64,000 nucleotides of DNA from Streptococcus bovimastitidis. Lineage in GTDB: Bacteria > Bacillota > Bacilli > Lactobacillales > Streptococcaceae. The notes beneath the pieces were generated by a model. That model had not been told where the DNA came from, did no database searches, and saw only the letters and a program-made list of their open reading frames with translations. Below are positions 49,822 to 60,540 of this stretch, piece by piece (position 1 is the first letter of the stretch; each line of letters starts with the position of its first letter). The stretch is taken from NCBI RefSeq assembly GCF_001885095.1, contig NZ_LZDD01000001.1, forward strand, positions 558,001-622,000, written 5' to 3'. The position numbers and the translations under genes are program-made.

Positions 49822-50900
49822 TATTTATTTAATGCTTCCAATTTCTGAGTTTGGTCATACATAATCAAGGCATCAACGACTTCATCCATTTTACCTGATA
49901 AAATAGTATCCAATTTTTGCAGAGTTAATCCGATGCGGTGATCAGTTACACGGTTTTGTGGGAAGTTATAGGTTCTAATCCGTTCAGAACGGTCACCTGT
50001 TCCGACTGTTGATTTCCGTTCGGCATCTTGCTCGTCTTGGGCAATTTGGGCGAAGTGGTCAGCAACACGGGCTCGGATAATTTTCATAGCTTTATCACGG
50101 TTCTTTTGTTGCGTCCGTTCTTCCTGCATTTCAACTTTAATATTGGTTGGAAGATGGACCATCCGTACGGCAGTTGCTACTTTATTGACGTTCTGTCCAC
50201 CAGCACCGGATGCATGATAAATGTCAACCCGTAAATCTTTAGGGTCAATTTCATATTCTACATCTTCGATTTCTGGCATGACTAATACTGTCGCTGTTGA
50301 GGTATGGACACGACCTTGACTTTCAGTTACAGGAACACGTTGGACACGGTGTGCGCCTGATTCATATTTTAATTTTGAATAGACAGATTGTCCTGATACC
50401 ATAGCTACGACCTCTTTGATACCACCAACACCATTGTAAGAAGCCTCCATGACTTCAAAGCGCCAGCCTTGGCTTTCAGCAAAACGTTGGTACATATCTA
50501 ATAAGTCTCCTGCAAAAAGTGCGGCTTCATCACCACCAGCTGCTCCACGAATTTCCAAGATAATATTTTTATCATCATTTGGATCTTTAGGTAAGAGAAG
50601 AATCTTCAATTTTTCCTCGTATTCTTCTTTAGCAGTTTTTGATTCTTTCAGCTCCTCTTTAGCCATCTCTTCAATCTCAGCATCACCGCCAGAATCTTTA
50701 ATCATCTCCTCTGCGTCAGCGATTGACTGAATAATATCCTTATACTGACGGTAAGTGGCAACTGTTTCGCGGGTATTGGCTTCTTCTTTTGACAATTCCA
50801 TGAAGCGCTTGGTGTCGGAAACCACATCTGGGTCACTGAGTAATTCACCTAATTCTTCATAGCGGTCTTCAAGGGATTGTAACTGATCATAAATATTCAT
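49821..50900 (-). CDS. prfA: Peptide chain release factor 1
   Basis: This 359-residue factor reads UAA/UAG stop codons. It has the peptidyl-tRNA hydrolysis motif GGQ in [11 protein letters not shown] (about residue 233). The stop-codon recognition tripeptide is PVT ([13 protein letters not shown]) in place of the E. coli PAT, still a P-x-T. It lies between tdk and prmC. Confidence 0.97.
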   Translation of the reverse strand: MNIYDQLQSLEDRYEELGELLSDPDVVSDTKRFMELSKEEANTRETVATYRQYKDIIQSIADAEEMIKDSGGDAEIEEMAKEELKESKTAKEEYEEKLKILLLPKDPNDDKNIILEIRGAAGGDEAALFAGDLLDMYQRFAESQGWRFEVMEASYNGVGGIKEVVAMVSGQSVYSKLKYESGAHRVQRVPVTESQGRVHTSTATVLVMPEIEDVEYEIDPKDLRVDIYHASGAGGQNVNKVATAVRMVHLPTNIKVEMQEERTQQKNRDKAMKIIRARVADHFAQIAQDEQDAERKSTVGTGDRSERIRTYNFPQNRVTDHRIGLTLQKLDTILSGKMDEVVDALIMYDQTQKLEALNK

Positions 50901-50917
50901 ACTAGGCTTGATTCTCC

Positions 50918-51496
50918 TTAATCTTGGTCAAGTGGTGGATGAAAATAATGTTTGCGACATACTGGAATGTAAGTTTCATTACCACCAATTTGAATTTGTT
51001 CACCTTCATAGATAGGTCTGCCATCTTTCATCCGTAACTGCATAATGGCTTTTTTACTACAATATTGACAAATAGTTTTGATTTCATCGATTTTATCTGC
51101 TAGTAGTAAGAGTTGCTCTGAGCCCTCAAATAAATGATTTTGGAAATCATTCTTCAAGCCAAAAGCCATAACTGGAACGTGTAGCTCATCAACAACACGC
51201 GCTAGATCATAGACATTCTTTTTACTGAGAAACTGACATTCATCAATCAAAACACAATAGGGGCTGATATCCAAAGAGTCAATATAAGCAAAAATATCCA
51301 TATCATCTGAAATGGGTACTGCTTCTCTTTTCATACCAATTCGACTAGACACGACACCAAAACCATCTCGTGTATCTAAGGCACTTGTCATAATAACAAC
51401 CGGTTTATTTTGTTCTTCGTAATTATGTGCTACTTTTAAAATTTCAATGGATTTTCCAGAATTCATCGTCCCATATTTATAGTATAATTGAGCCAA
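50918..51496 (-). CDS. tdk: Thymidine kinase
   Basis: This 192-residue type II thymidine kinase for nucleoside salvage has P-loop GTMNSGKS (9-16), the DECQFL motif and a zinc site from CQYC and the C-terminal CRKHYF. It is the first gene of the long minus-strand operon running to pvaA. Confidence 0.96.
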   Translation of the reverse strand: MAQLYYKYGTMNSGKSIEILKVAHNYEEQNKPVVIMTSALDTRDGFGVVSSRIGMKREAVPISDDMDIFAYIDSLDISPYCVLIDECQFLSKKNVYDLARVVDELHVPVMAFGLKNDFQNHLFEGSEQLLLLADKIDEIKTICQYCSKKAIMQLRMKDGRPIYEGEQIQIGGNETYIPVCRKHYFHPPLDQD

Positions 51497-51697
51497 ACTG
51501 GGGTTCCTACCTTCTTTTTTTATCTAAACTATTCTACCACAAAAATGCCTATTTTGCGATGGTAATTGCCCTTTATTAGTCAGCGAATGATTTGAGCATA
51601 GTAAGTAATTTATATTTTTTTATATTTTTATATAATTTTCTATGCAATTAATGAATAAAGTGGTAAAATATAGAAAAATACAAGGAGAAAAAAGAAA

Positions 51698-51883
51698 ATG
51701 CCATTTGTTACAATTGATTTATTTGAAGGCCGTAGCCAAGAACAAAAAAATGAATTGGCCCGTGAAGTTACTGAACTTGTCTCACGCATTGCCCAAGCCC
51801 CAAAAGAAAACATCCACGTGATGATCAACGATATGCCTGAAGGTAGCTACTTCCCTGCTGGCGAAATGAAAAAGAAAAATTAA
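51698..51883 (+). CDS. 4-oxalocrotonate tautomerase family protein
   Basis: This 61-residue protein uses Pro1, exposed after removal of Met (MPFVTIDLFEGRSQEQKNEL), as the catalytic base. The hexamer-forming C-terminal half has HVMINDMPEGSYFPAGE. No catechol pathway is nearby, so the true substrate is unknown, as is usual for this family in streptococci. It lies just upstream of apbE, separated by 65 bases with AAAGGAG before the next start. Confidence 0.88.
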   Translation: MPFVTIDLFEGRSQEQKNELAREVTELVSRIAQAPKENIHVMINDMPEGSYFPAGEMKKKN

Positions 51884-51948
51884 GAAAGCATAATTTGGGT
51901 CAATAGGATTTGACCCCTTTTTTTCTATAAAGAGAAAGGAGCTCAGAT

Positions 51949-52890
51949 ATGTATCTCACTAAACAGTTACATATGATGGGTACTGTCATTGATATCCAGA
52001 TTAAGTCAGCTACTGCATCCAAACAAATGGAAAAAGTGTGCCAACTCTTTGAGACATACAAAAACCGTTTTAGTGCCAATGACATGGATTCCGAACTGAT
52101 GGCAATCAATCTGGCTGCTGGAAAAGATGCCGTTAAGGTTCACCCAGATTTGTTAGAATTAACTCAAATTGGTAAGGCACATAGCTTAGCTCTACCAAGT
52201 AATTTAAACATTGCTATTGGTCCTTTAGTTCAAACTTGGCGTATTGGGTTTTCTGATGCAAAAGTCCCAAGTCAGCAAGAAATTACTGAGAAATTAAGCT
52301 TGACCGATGCCAGTAAGATTGATATTGATTCCTTAAAACAGTCAATTTTTCTAGCGGAAGAGGGAATGAAAATTGACTTAGGCGCTTTAGCCAAAGGCTA
52401 CATTGCTGATAAGATTATGAACTATTTAATAAAAGATGGTATCGAAAATGCCTTGATTAATCTTGGCGGAAACGTATTAGTCCAAGGTAACAATCATAAA
52501 AGACCCGACGGTCTCTATTACATTGGTATCCAGGAACCCGAAAAAGAACGTGGACACAACTTAGGTATTCTCAAAGTATCAAACCAATCCGTAGTCACTT
52601 CTGGTATCTATGAAAGACGCCTCAAAGTTGGTGAAAAAGAATACCACCACATCTTCAACCGAGAAACTGGTTTCCCCATTGAAACAGATATGGCCAGTCT
52701 AACAATAGTCGCTGATTCGTCCCTTGACTGCGAAATCTGGACCACGCGTCTATTTGGTCTAGATAGCATGACTGTCTATAACCTCATAAACCACCATCCT
52801 GACATTGAAGGAATTATTGTGACCAAGGATAAGCGAGTGGCAATCACAAATGGCATAAAAAATAGCTTTACCTTTACTTACCATTCTTAA
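51949..52890 (+). CDS. FAD:protein FMN transferase (ApbE family)
   Basis: This 313-residue enzyme attaches FMN covalently to threonine or serine in target proteins. The FAD/Mg site is in KIDLGALAKGYIADKI (141-156) with downstream INLGGNVLVQG and SVVTSGIYER. No signal peptide or lipobox is present, so it should act in the cytoplasm. That contrasts with the lipoprotein ApbE forms linked to extracellular electron transfer. A probable target is a cytosolic flavoprotein such as a fumarate-reductase-like enzyme outside the window. Confidence 0.87.
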   Translation: MYLTKQLHMMGTVIDIQIKSATASKQMEKVCQLFETYKNRFSANDMDSELMAINLAAGKDAVKVHPDLLELTQIGKAHSLALPSNLNIAIGPLVQTWRIGFSDAKVPSQQEITEKLSLTDASKIDIDSLKQSIFLAEEGMKIDLGALAKGYIADKIMNYLIKDGIENALINLGGNVLVQGNNHKRPDGLYYIGIQEPEKERGHNLGILKVSNQSVVTSGIYERRLKVGEKEYHHIFNRETGFPIETDMASLTIVADSSLDCEIWTTRLFGLDSMTVYNLINHHPDIEGIIVTKDKRVAITNGIKNSFTFTYHS

Positions 52891-52899
52891 ATAGAAAGT

Positions 52900-52939
52900 A
52901 AGAAACACCTCTGAATCATACTGTTCAGAGGTGTTTTTA
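52900..52939 (+). terminator. Terminator of apbE-like gene
   Basis: The stem AAACACCTCTGAA/TTCAGAGGTGTTT with a TCATACTG loop is followed by a T run. Confidence 0.9.
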
Positions 52940-52977
52940 TCTAAAAAGGCTCTTAAGAGTCTTTCAACTAATTTGGA

Positions 52978-54249
52978 TTAATCCTTTTTGCTGCCATTAA
53001 AGATTAAATTAAGAACTACTGCTGTTACTGTTGCAATAACAATCCCGTTTGTTAAGAACATATTAGCAGTTGTTGGTAAACTAGCAAATAAGTTTGTTCC
53101 GTTAAAACCAACACCGGCTGAAATAGAAACTGCTGCAATAATAAAGTTAGCTTCGTTATTAGCAAAATCAACACGGTTGAGCATTTGCATCCCTTGAAGA
53201 GCTACCATACCAAAGAGGACTAACATTGCGCCACCAAGGACTGGGTTGGGAATAATTTGAGCCATTGCGCCAAATTTAGGTAACAAACCGATAAATACTA
53301 GGAAACCAGCTGTATAGTAAATTGGTCGACGTGTTTTAATACCTGAAAGACGTACTAAACCAACATTTTGTGAGAAGCCAGTATAAGGGAAGGTATTAAA
53401 GATACCACCAAGTAAAACGGCCATACCTTCTGCACGGTATCCGTTACGGAGACGTTGACTATCTAATTGGTCACCTGTAATATCTGATAAGGCTAAATAA
53501 ACACCAGTTGATTCTACCATTGAAACGATGGCAATAATACACATCATAACAATTGAAGTGATCTCAAATTTAGGGGCACCAAAGTAAAATGGCGTTGGAA
53601 CGTGAACCCATGGTGCATTGCTAACAGCTGCAGTGTCAACCACACCAATAAGAGCTGCAATGAATGTTCCTGAAACAAGTCCAATTAAAATGGCAATTGA
53701 TTTAATAAATCCTGTCGCAAATTTTTGAACAGCTAGAATGATGACAACAGTAATCATAGCTAGGATAACACTTTGCATAGTTGGTTTAGGAGCATTATTA
53801 CCCATATTACCCATGGCAACTGGAATCAAGGAAAGTCCGATTGTAGTGATAACAGATCCTGTAACAATTGCTGGGAAGAAACGAGCAATTTTAGAGAATA
53901 CACCTGCAATCAGAATAACGAAAAGACCTGAGGCAATTAAGGCACCAAACATGGCACCAGAACCTTGTTTTGCACCAATGATTGATAAAGGCGCAACTGA
54001 TTGGAAGGCACAGCCTAGGACAACTGGTAAACCAACGCCGAAGTACTTATTTAATTGCAACTGCAAGAAAGTTGCGACACCACACATAAAGATATCAGTT
54101 GAAATTAAATATGTTAATTCTTTTGGTGAATAGCCGATGGCACCAGCAATCATGATTGGTACTAGGATTGAGCCAGCATACATTGATAAGAGGTGTTGTA
54201 ATCCTAATACTGCTGATTGGGAATGTGAATGTTGTTCTTGTGATGCCAT
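52978..54249 (-). CDS. pbuX: Xanthine permease
   Basis: This 423-residue NCS2 nucleobase:cation symporter has about 12-14 membrane helices. The conserved segments are GLQHLLSMYAGSILVPIMI and VESTGVYLALSDITG. It overlaps xpt by one base and is under the same guanine riboswitch, so it imports xanthine for salvage. Confidence 0.94.
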   Translation of the reverse strand: MASQEQHSHSQSAVLGLQHLLSMYAGSILVPIMIAGAIGYSPKELTYLISTDIFMCGVATFLQLQLNKYFGVGLPVVLGCAFQSVAPLSIIGAKQGSGAMFGALIASGLFVILIAGVFSKIARFFPAIVTGSVITTIGLSLIPVAMGNMGNNAPKPTMQSVILAMITVVIILAVQKFATGFIKSIAILIGLVSGTFIAALIGVVDTAAVSNAPWVHVPTPFYFGAPKFEITSIVMMCIIAIVSMVESTGVYLALSDITGDQLDSQRLRNGYRAEGMAVLLGGIFNTFPYTGFSQNVGLVRLSGIKTRRPIYYTAGFLVFIGLLPKFGAMAQIIPNPVLGGAMLVLFGMVALQGMQMLNRVDFANNEANFIIAAVSISAGVGFNGTNLFASLPTTANMFLTNGIVIATVTAVVLNLIFNGSKKD

Positions 54250-54830
54250 TATGCGTCAGCCTCCATAAAGTTTAATTGACCATTTTCGAAATTTTTAATG
54301 CGGGCAAGGGATGTGACTTGAACCCCCATATCTTCCAATACTTGACGACCATCTTGAAATGATTTTTCGATGACAATGCCGACACCAACTACCTGAGATC
54401 CAGCTTGTGTAATGATCTCAATCAAGCCTTTTGCTGCTTGGCCATTGGCCAAAAAGTCATCAATAATCAATACCTTATCATCTTTTGACAGAAATTTGCT
54501 GGCAATTGAAACGGTACTTGTAACCTGCTTGGTAAATGAGTAGACTTCAGCTGTTAAAATACCTTCAGTCATGGTAATATTCTTATGCTTTTTAGCAAAG
54601 ATCATCGGAACATTAAGAGCTTGGGCACTGTAAATGGCTGGTGCAATCCCTGAAGCTTCAATGGTGACCACCTTGGTAATGCCTGCTTGAGCATAAGAAT
54701 CAGCAAAAACCTGGCCAATTTCCTGCATGAGCTGAAAATCCACTTGGTGAGTTAAAAAAATGTCAACTTTTAAGATGTTATCTCCTAAAATGTTACCATC
54801 TTTAAGAATACGTTCTTCCAATAATTTCAT
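54249..54830 (-). CDS. xpt: Xanthine phosphoribosyltransferase
   Basis: This 193-residue enzyme converts xanthine and PRPP to XMP for GMP synthesis. It starts [20 protein letters not shown] and has the PRPP motif [13 protein letters not shown]. The ATG at 54830 has AAAGAGG upstream. An in-frame ATG at 54866 lies within the terminator stem of the leader and is not used. It is followed by pbuX. Confidence 0.95.
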   Translation of the reverse strand: MKLLEERILKDGNILGDNILKVDIFLTHQVDFQLMQEIGQVFADSYAQAGITKVVTIEASGIAPAIYSAQALNVPMIFAKKHKNITMTEGILTAEVYSFTKQVTSTVSIASKFLSKDDKVLIIDDFLANGQAAKGLIEIITQAGSQVVGVGIVIEKSFQDGRQVLEDMGVQVTSLARIKNFENGQLNFMEADA

Positions 54831-54841
54831 GGATACCTCTT

Positions 54842-54901
54842 TCAAAAATAAAAAAGCCTGCCGCAAAATAGGAGGTCACTACCCCTCCTATTTTGCAAGG
54901 T
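54842..54901 (-). terminator. Riboswitch-controlled terminator of xpt-pbuX
   Basis: The long stem GCAAAATAGGAGG/CCTCCTATTTTGC (54863-54896) is followed on the minus strand by GGCAGGC and a T6 run. It lies between the aptamer and the xpt ribosome binding site, giving ligand-dependent premature termination. Confidence 0.85.
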
Positions 54902-54926
54902 ATAAATACCAAGCAAGCTTTTCGCT

Positions 54927-54991
54927 TACTTATTGTTAGACATTACGGTGTCTTGTAGAAACACTGCGCCAATTCACAGTATAAATAAGTA
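54927..54991 (-). ncRNA. Guanine (purine) riboswitch aptamer
   Basis: On the minus strand, P1 is TACTTATT/AATAAGTA. Between them lie the conserved J2/3 TTTCTAC, the P3 arm AGACACCGTAATGTCT with its loop CCGTAA, and J3/1 AACAAT. The discriminating base in J3/1 is C, which specifies guanine/hypoxanthine rather than adenine. The layout matches the B. subtilis xpt leader. Confidence 0.92.
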
Positions 54992-55052
54992 GTTTATTAA
55001 ATTTTTTATAAAAACTAGTTTATCACTATTTTTTTAAATTTCAAGACTCTTT

Positions 55053-56036
55053 TTAAATGGAATCACCATTCCAAATTGAATTTTTAACAATAACATAATC
55101 AACACGGCGTAAATCATCTAAATCTTTACCACCGGCATATGAAATTGACGATTGGAGGTCTTGTTTCATTTCTGTTAATGTATCTGCCAAATGTCCTTTG
55201 GTAGGTAAAAGAATTTTTTTACCTTCAACATTTTTATGTTCACCTTTTTGGTATTCAGAGGCAGAACCATAATATTCTTTAAAGGTTTCGCCATCGATTT
55301 CTACTAATTTACCAGGACTTTCTAAGTGACCTGCAAATAATGAACCGATCATAACCATGCTTGCACCAAAACGAATAGATTTTGCGATATCACCATGAGT
55401 ACGGATACCACCGTCAGCAATAATAGGTTTACGGGCAGCTTTAGCACACCATCGTAAGGCCGCTAATTGCCATCCACCAGTACCAAAACCAGTTTTAACT
55501 TTTGTAATACATACTTTACCTGGACCAATACCAACTTTAGTAGCATCAGCACCAGCATTTTCTAATTCACGAACCGCTTCAGGTGTTCCAACATTACCAG
55601 CAATAACAAATGTTTCTGGTAATTCTTTTTTGATGTGTTTAATCATCTCAATAACGCTGTTAGCATGGCCATGAGCAATATCAATGGTTATAAATTCTGG
55701 AGCATCTTCTTTTAGTGAAGTTACAAATTCATACTCATAAGCTTTTACACCTACAGAAATCGAAGCAATTAAGTTTTGCTCATGCATCCGTTTAATAAAT
55801 GGTTTGCGGTTTTCTTCATCAAAACGATGCATGATGTAGAAGTACCCATCTTTAGCTAATTGCTCAGCAATATCTTCATCTATAATAGTTTGCATATTAG
55901 CAAGGATAACTGGTAATTTAAAGCTATAGTTACCAAGTTTGACACTAGTATCTGCTTCTGACCGGCTATTAATAATACACTTATTAGGAATTAATTGAAT
56001 ATCTTCGTAATCAAAAACAGGCATGTCATTAAACAT
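55053..56036 (-). CDS. guaC: GMP reductase
   Basis: This 327-residue NADPH-dependent enzyme converts GMP to IMP, balancing guanine and adenine nucleotides. The catalytic Cys is C176 in [11 protein letters not shown]. The IMPDH-like barrel motifs ([27 protein letters not shown]) are present. The ATG at 56036 has AAAAGGAG upstream; an in-frame start at 56120 is too far. It has its own promoter and no riboswitch that I can see. Confidence 0.95.
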   Translation of the reverse strand: MFNDMPVFDYEDIQLIPNKCIINSRSEADTSVKLGNYSFKLPVILANMQTIIDEDIAEQLAKDGYFYIMHRFDEENRKPFIKRMHEQNLIASISVGVKAYEYEFVTSLKEDAPEFITIDIAHGHANSVIEMIKHIKKELPETFVIAGNVGTPEAVRELENAGADATKVGIGPGKVCITKVKTGFGTGGWQLAALRWCAKAARKPIIADGGIRTHGDIAKSIRFGASMVMIGSLFAGHLESPGKLVEIDGETFKEYYGSASEYQKGEHKNVEGKKILLPTKGHLADTLTEMKQDLQSSISYAGGKDLDDLRRVDYVIVKNSIWNGDSI

Positions 56037-56151
56037 AGGGATTCTCCTTTTAAAAGACAATAGAATTGACTTCCATTCTTTAAATAAAATGACCTTCCTA
56101 TAATCTCTAAATAGAGACATCGCTAGGTAAAAACTTACCCTTCCTTAACAT

Positions 56152-56180
56152 ATTTTAAACCAACGTCATTTTTTTGTCAA
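56152..56180 (-). promoter_or_regulatory. Promoter of guaC
   Basis: On the minus strand, TTGACA is followed after 17 bases by TAAAAT. It leaves a leader of about 110 bases without a recognisable riboswitch. Confidence 0.75.
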
Positions 56181-56220
56181 TTTAATCTAAAATATATTTT
56201 TTATTGTTCGGTTTTTACCT

Positions 56221-56262
56221 ATAAGAAAATCCTCCCTCACATTGAGAAAGGATTTCTTATTA
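56221..56262 (-). terminator. Terminator of the third GH1 gene
   Basis: The stem AAGAAATCC/GGATTTTCTT has a long partly paired loop. It lies just after the GH1 stop on the minus strand. Confidence 0.65.
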
Positions 56263-56266
56263 AAGT

Positions 56267-57685
56267 TTAATCAGTCAAATCTTGACCATTAGATGCAATA
56301 ACCTTTTTATACCAATGGAAGGAATCTTTACGGTAACGTTTTAAGGTCTTTAAATCGAACTCATCACGGTCAACATAAATGAAGCCATAACGTTTTTTAA
56401 TACCTTCATGCGTTGAAATCAAGTCAATTGCTGACCAAGGGTTGTAACCTAACATTTCAACACCATCACTAATAGCTAATTGAATTTGTTCAATATGAGC
56501 ACGTAAGTAATTAATCCGGTATTGGTCATGTACTTTACCATCTTCAGTTAAGGTGTCATAAGCACCAAGTCCATTTTCAGTTACCAACATTGGTAATCGG
56601 TAACGGCTATACATTTCACGCATAGTCGCACGAAAGCCCATCGGGTCAATTTCCCAACCAAATTCTGTTTTAGGAAGGTTTGGATTATCGACACCACGGT
56701 AGAAACCAGCCTCACCACGTTGTGTTTGTTGGTCAGCACCTGGGTCCATTGATTCAGTTCCATCCGAAGCAGCAACTGTAGCTGTATTGTAGTAATTAAA
56801 GCCAATGAAATCAGGCTTACCAGCACGCATAGTTGCCACATCATCTGCTGTTACTTCTGGCGTTGCATCTTGTTCTTCCAAATATGCCCAAACTAATGAA
56901 TTGTAGACACCATACACTGCAGCATCTAAATATAACCAGTTACGAATAGCATTTAAGTTTTGTGAAGCAAGGACATCTTCTGGTTTTGAAGACGCTGCAT
57001 AAACCAATGAAATGTTTGGAGCTGGACCGATTTTAGCATCCGGTAACATTTCATGACAAATTTGCATAGCTTTTGCTTGTGCTACTAATTGGTGATGGTT
57101 TTGCTGATAAATCTCTCTAGTAAGATTTGTTGTTCCTTCTGGTACATGAAGCGTTCCGATAACTGGCCCAACTAATGTCAACATATTTTGTTCATTAATG
57201 GTTAACCAGTACTTAACGCGGTCACCAAACTCTTTGAAGAGAATTGTCGCAAATTCAGCAAACCAGTCGATTGATTCACGTTTTGACCATGAACCACGCG
57301 CATCAAGTGCCGCTGGCATGTCAAAGTGGAACATAGTTACGATTGGTTCGATGTCATATTTGAGACATTCATCAATCAATTGATTATAAAAGTCAACTCC
57401 TTGTTGATTAACTTTGCCAGTTCCTTCTGGTAAAATACGTGTCCATGAAATTGAGAAACGGTAAGATTTAAAGCCCATTTCTGCCATTAATGCAATATCT
57501 TCTTTAAAGTGATGGTAATGGTCCACAGAAACAGATAAATCAGAAGTTCCTTCAGGAATTTCTTTAATATCTTGACATGACGGCCCTTTTCCATCCTCTA
57601 AAGCTGCCCCTTCTACTTGATAAGCAGATGTTGAAGCGCCCCAGAAAAAGTTTTCTGGAAAGTCTTTTAAAGTCTTATGCAACAT
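56267..57685 (-). CDS. 6-phospho-beta-glucosidase, GH1 (third copy)
   Basis: This 472-residue GH1 enzyme has acid/base E165 (YWLTINEQNML), nucleophile E370 (MLVTENGLG) and a phosphate-binding loop, STHEGIKKRYGFIYVD. Unlike the other two GH1 genes in the window it has no PTS gene or regulator beside it. It must use sugar phosphate imported elsewhere. It resembles stand-alone streptococcal BglA enzymes. A TATACT -10 box is visible upstream on the minus strand. Confidence 0.92.
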   Translation of the reverse strand: MLHKTLKDFPENFFWGASTSAYQVEGAALEDGKGPSCQDIKEIPEGTSDLSVSVDHYHHFKEDIALMAEMGFKSYRFSISWTRILPEGTGKVNQQGVDFYNQLIDECLKYDIEPIVTMFHFDMPAALDARGSWSKRESIDWFAEFATILFKEFGDRVKYWLTINEQNMLTLVGPVIGTLHVPEGTTNLTREIYQQNHHQLVAQAKAMQICHEMLPDAKIGPAPNISLVYAASSKPEDVLASQNLNAIRNWLYLDAAVYGVYNSLVWAYLEEQDATPEVTADDVATMRAGKPDFIGFNYYNTATVAASDGTESMDPGADQQTQRGEAGFYRGVDNPNLPKTEFGWEIDPMGFRATMREMYSRYRLPMLVTENGLGAYDTLTEDGKVHDQYRINYLRAHIEQIQLAISDGVEMLGYNPWSAIDLISTHEGIKKRYGFIYVDRDEFDLKTLKRYRKDSFHWYKKVIASNGQDLTD

Positions 57686-57811
57686 GGAAAAAATCTCCTT
57701 TTATTTTGATACTTCTAGTATAACGATTATCTAAAAAAATAGCCAATGATATAAAAGGCTTTCATAATACTATCCTATGGTGTCTAAAGATGAAAAGATG
57801 TGAGTATTAAA

Positions 57812-57845
57812 CAAAAAAAGCTAGGATTAAGAGTCCTAGCTTTAT
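57812..57845 (-). terminator. Terminator of the osmoprotectant operon
   Basis: The stem AAAGCTAGGA/TCCTAGCTTT with a 7-base loop is followed by T7 on the minus strand. Confidence 0.9.
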
Positions 57846-57855
57846 AGTATTATGT

Positions 57856-59382
57856 TTACTTTTTAAGCAAACCTGCTTTAACTAAGTAGGCATGTGCTAC
57901 TTTATTAGCATCTTTGCCCTCTACAGAAACTTGGTAATTCATGTCTTGCATTTCTTTTTCAGTGATTTTACCCGCTAACTGATTTAGAATTTTTTTCAGT
58001 TCAGGATGTTTCTTGACCAATTTTTGAGACATCATTGGTGCCCCTTGGTAGGGAGGGAACAATCCCTTATCATCTTCCAAAACAATAAGTTTGTACTTCT
58101 TCAATTCGGCATCAGTAGAATAAGCATCCGTTATTTGAATATCATTCGCTTCAATCGCTTGATAGCGTAGTGCTGGTTCCATAGTAGATACAGTTAAGTT
58201 TAAGCCATATTTGCTTTGCAATCCTTTATAACCATCCGCCCGGTCCTTAAATTCCAAGGTGAAACCAGCTTTTAATTGTGACTGATAATTTTTCAAATTT
58301 GAAATGGATTTGATATTTTTTTCCTTAGCTAATTTTTCCGGCACAGCTACAGCGTAAGTATTCTGATAAGCAAAAGGCTTCAACAATACCAAATCATCCT
58401 GAGCTGCTATGCCATTTTTTGCATCCTGATAAACCTGAAGGGGATCATTGCTCAATGCTGGTTTTTTGGTCAATAGACTTGAGGTAATGGTTCCGGTAAA
58501 TTCAGGATAAATATCAATATCACCAGACTTAAGAGCTTGGTAGAGGAAAGTCGTTTTGCCAAAATTAGGTTTCAATTCTACTTTAAGATTTGACTTGTTC
58601 TCAATCATTTCCTTATAGATATTGATTAAAATTTCAGGCTCTGCCCCTAATTTCCCTGCAATAACAATTTTTTCCGACTTCTTGGTCATTTGTGCGGCTA
58701 GGTTTGGCCCGTAGGATCCTAGAAGACCGAAGATGATGACTGCTAAAGCTAAAAGAATTTTGCGCAAAGATGCTTTTTCCAAGTACTGCAAAATGCTATT
58801 AAACAAGATGGCTAAGAGGGCTGACGAGATGGCACCAATCAGAATTAAATCGGTATTATTTCGGTCAATTCCTAATAAGATAAAGGAACCAAGTCCACCA
58901 GCACCTATTAAGGAAGCTAAGGTTGCTGTTCCAATAATCATTACTGCTGAAGTTCTAACTCCAGACATAATGACAGGCATGGCTAAAGGAATTTCAAATT
59001 TTTTCAACCGTTCCCATTTAGTCATCCCAAAGGCTTTGGCGGCCTCTTGTAAACTAGATTCAATCCCATTTAGGCCTGTGATGGTATTTTGAATAATAGG
59101 AAAGACAGCATAGATGACTAATGCTGAAACGGCTGGCACAGTACCAATCCCCATAAATGGAATAAATAAACCAAGTAAAGCTAGTGATGGTATTGTTTGG
59201 AAAATTCCCGTAATTTGAAGGACAATATCTGACCAGCGCTTACTCTTGCTTAACAGACTTGCTAGAGGAATAGCAATAATAATCGCAATCAACAGGGCTA
59301 AAAGAGAAATTTGCAAATGCTCCACTAATGCCTTGAGCCAGTCTGAATAACGGTCTTGAAAAGTAGTCAATATACTAGTCAT
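57856..59382 (-). CDS. Osmoprotectant ABC transporter, fused permease and substrate-binding protein
   Basis: This 508-residue fusion has a BPD-type permease with about six helices at residues 1-215. An extracellular glycine betaine/choline-type binding domain follows from about 230 ([31 protein letters not shown]). Family fusions (OpuCB-CC, OsmoYX) import quaternary amines such as glycine betaine, carnitine or choline under osmotic stress. The gene overlaps the ATPase gene by 8 bases. The exact substrate is uncertain. Confidence 0.9.
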   Translation of the reverse strand: MTSILTTFQDRYSDWLKALVEHLQISLLALLIAIIIAIPLASLLSKSKRWSDIVLQITGIFQTIPSLALLGLFIPFMGIGTVPAVSALVIYAVFPIIQNTITGLNGIESSLQEAAKAFGMTKWERLKKFEIPLAMPVIMSGVRTSAVMIIGTATLASLIGAGGLGSFILLGIDRNNTDLILIGAISSALLAILFNSILQYLEKASLRKILLALAVIIFGLLGSYGPNLAAQMTKKSEKIVIAGKLGAEPEILINIYKEMIENKSNLKVELKPNFGKTTFLYQALKSGDIDIYPEFTGTITSSLLTKKPALSNDPLQVYQDAKNGIAAQDDLVLLKPFAYQNTYAVAVPEKLAKEKNIKSISNLKNYQSQLKAGFTLEFKDRADGYKGLQSKYGLNLTVSTMEPALRYQAIEANDIQITDAYSTDAELKKYKLIVLEDDKGLFPPYQGAPMMSQKLVKKHPELKKILNQLAGKITEKEMQDMNYQVSVEGKDANKVAHAYLVKAGLLKK

Positions 59383-60103
59383 TTAATTCACCTCCAAAAA
59401 GACTGGCAACAAAGTCGTTTGCGGGATTTTCCATGATTGCTTGAGGATTATCCAACTGAATGATTTGTCCTTGGTCAAGGATGGCAACGCGGTCACCTAA
59501 TTTAATGGCTTCTTTGATATCATGTGTGACAAAAACAATGGTCATGTCAAACTCACGATGCAAGTCTAGCATTAAATCTTGAAGTTGATTTCGTGATATT
59601 GGATCTAAGGCTGAGAAGGGCTCATCCATCAGTAAAATCTTAGGATGGGAAATAATGGCTCTAACAATACCAACCCGTTGTTGTTCCCCACCTGACAAGT
59701 CCTTAGGGTAACGATATAAATAATCTTCTGCCGGAAGTCCCACTTTGTTGAGAAATTCAATAGTCTTCTCCCGTATTTCTTCCTTGGTCCACTTTTTCAT
59801 TTCAGGAATAATGGCAATATTTTCAGCAACAGTCAAGTTTGGAAACAAGGCGATTTGTTGCAAAACATAGCCAATAGATAAACGCATTTCTCTTAAAGGA
59901 AGGTCCTTTTGCGCTTTTTTATTTAAATAAATTTGACCAGAAGTTGGTTGGACCAAACAATTAATCATTTTTAAGAGAGTGGTTTTTCCTGAACCACTGG
60001 AACCAACTAAGACAAAGAATTCTCGGTCTTGAATATGAAAACTTTCTTCCTTCAAAACTTGATTGTCACCAAAACTTTTTGATACTTTTTCAAATCGAAT
60101 CAT
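59375..60103 (-). CDS. Osmoprotectant ABC transporter ATP-binding protein
   Basis: This 242-residue ATPase has Walker [10 protein letters not shown] (34-42), signature LSGGEQQ (136-142) and Walker B ILLMDEP (156-162). It lacks the C-terminal CBS pair of OpuAA/ProV, a shorter form than the classical glycine betaine ATPases. It overlaps the MarR gene by 4 bases (ATGA) and the fused permease gene by 8. The system therefore needs only two polypeptides. Confidence 0.92.
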   Translation of the reverse strand: MIRFEKVSKSFGDNQVLKEESFHIQDREFFVLVGSSGSGKTTLLKMINCLVQPTSGQIYLNKKAQKDLPLREMRLSIGYVLQQIALFPNLTVAENIAIIPEMKKWTKEEIREKTIEFLNKVGLPAEDYLYRYPKDLSGGEQQRVGIVRAIISHPKILLMDEPFSALDPISRNQLQDLMLDLHREFDMTIVFVTHDIKEAIKLGDRVAILDQGQIIQLDNPQAIMENPANDFVASLFGGELND

Positions 60104-60540
60104 ATTTTCTCCATTTCCTTCTGTAAGGCACTGGTATATCTGCTAAAAAGATCCAAAAGTTGATCTCTTTCAGCTGTGTCTAAGGATTCTAAGGCCCTTA
60201 TTTCAAGTATTTCTAACGGATCTAATAGTGCAGAGGCATATGCCCTTCCACTTTCTGTTAATTGAACCATTTTCTGTCTTTTATCGCAAGGATTTTCTTT
60301 CAAAAGCAGGTATCCTTGATTCAACCAAGTCTTAATTGTGGCATTAACAACTTGTTTTGTGGACAAAGTTTTGTCTCCTAAAAAACGCTGTGTGACCCCT
60401 TGAGGATTATAATAAATCCATAATAAAAGTTGCAAACTTTTTCCGGTTAAACCATTTCTCCGAGCATATCGCTCATAGAGACTTTTTTCCTGGTCTAAAT
60501 ATCTGACTAATTTTTTAGACTTCTGCTTTAATGCTATCAT
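60100..60540 (-). CDS. MarR-family regulator of the osmoprotectant operon
   Basis: This 146-residue winged-helix regulator has a helix-turn-helix at about residues 50-75 (FLGDKTLSTKQVVNATIKTW) and the MarR wing region NPCDKRQKMVQLTE. It is co-transcribed with the ABC transporter, as are GbsR/OpcR regulators in Bacillus. It likely binds the 21-bp dyad at 61142-61162. The start ATG (60540) has TAGGAG upstream and overlaps the end of the broken quinone reductase. Confidence 0.87.
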   Translation of the reverse strand: MIALKQKSKKLVRYLDQEKSLYERYARRNGLTGKSLQLLLWIYYNPQGVTQRFLGDKTLSTKQVVNATIKTWLNQGYLLLKENPCDKRQKMVQLTESGRAYASALLDPLEILEIRALESLDTAERDQLLDLFSRYTSALQKEMEKI

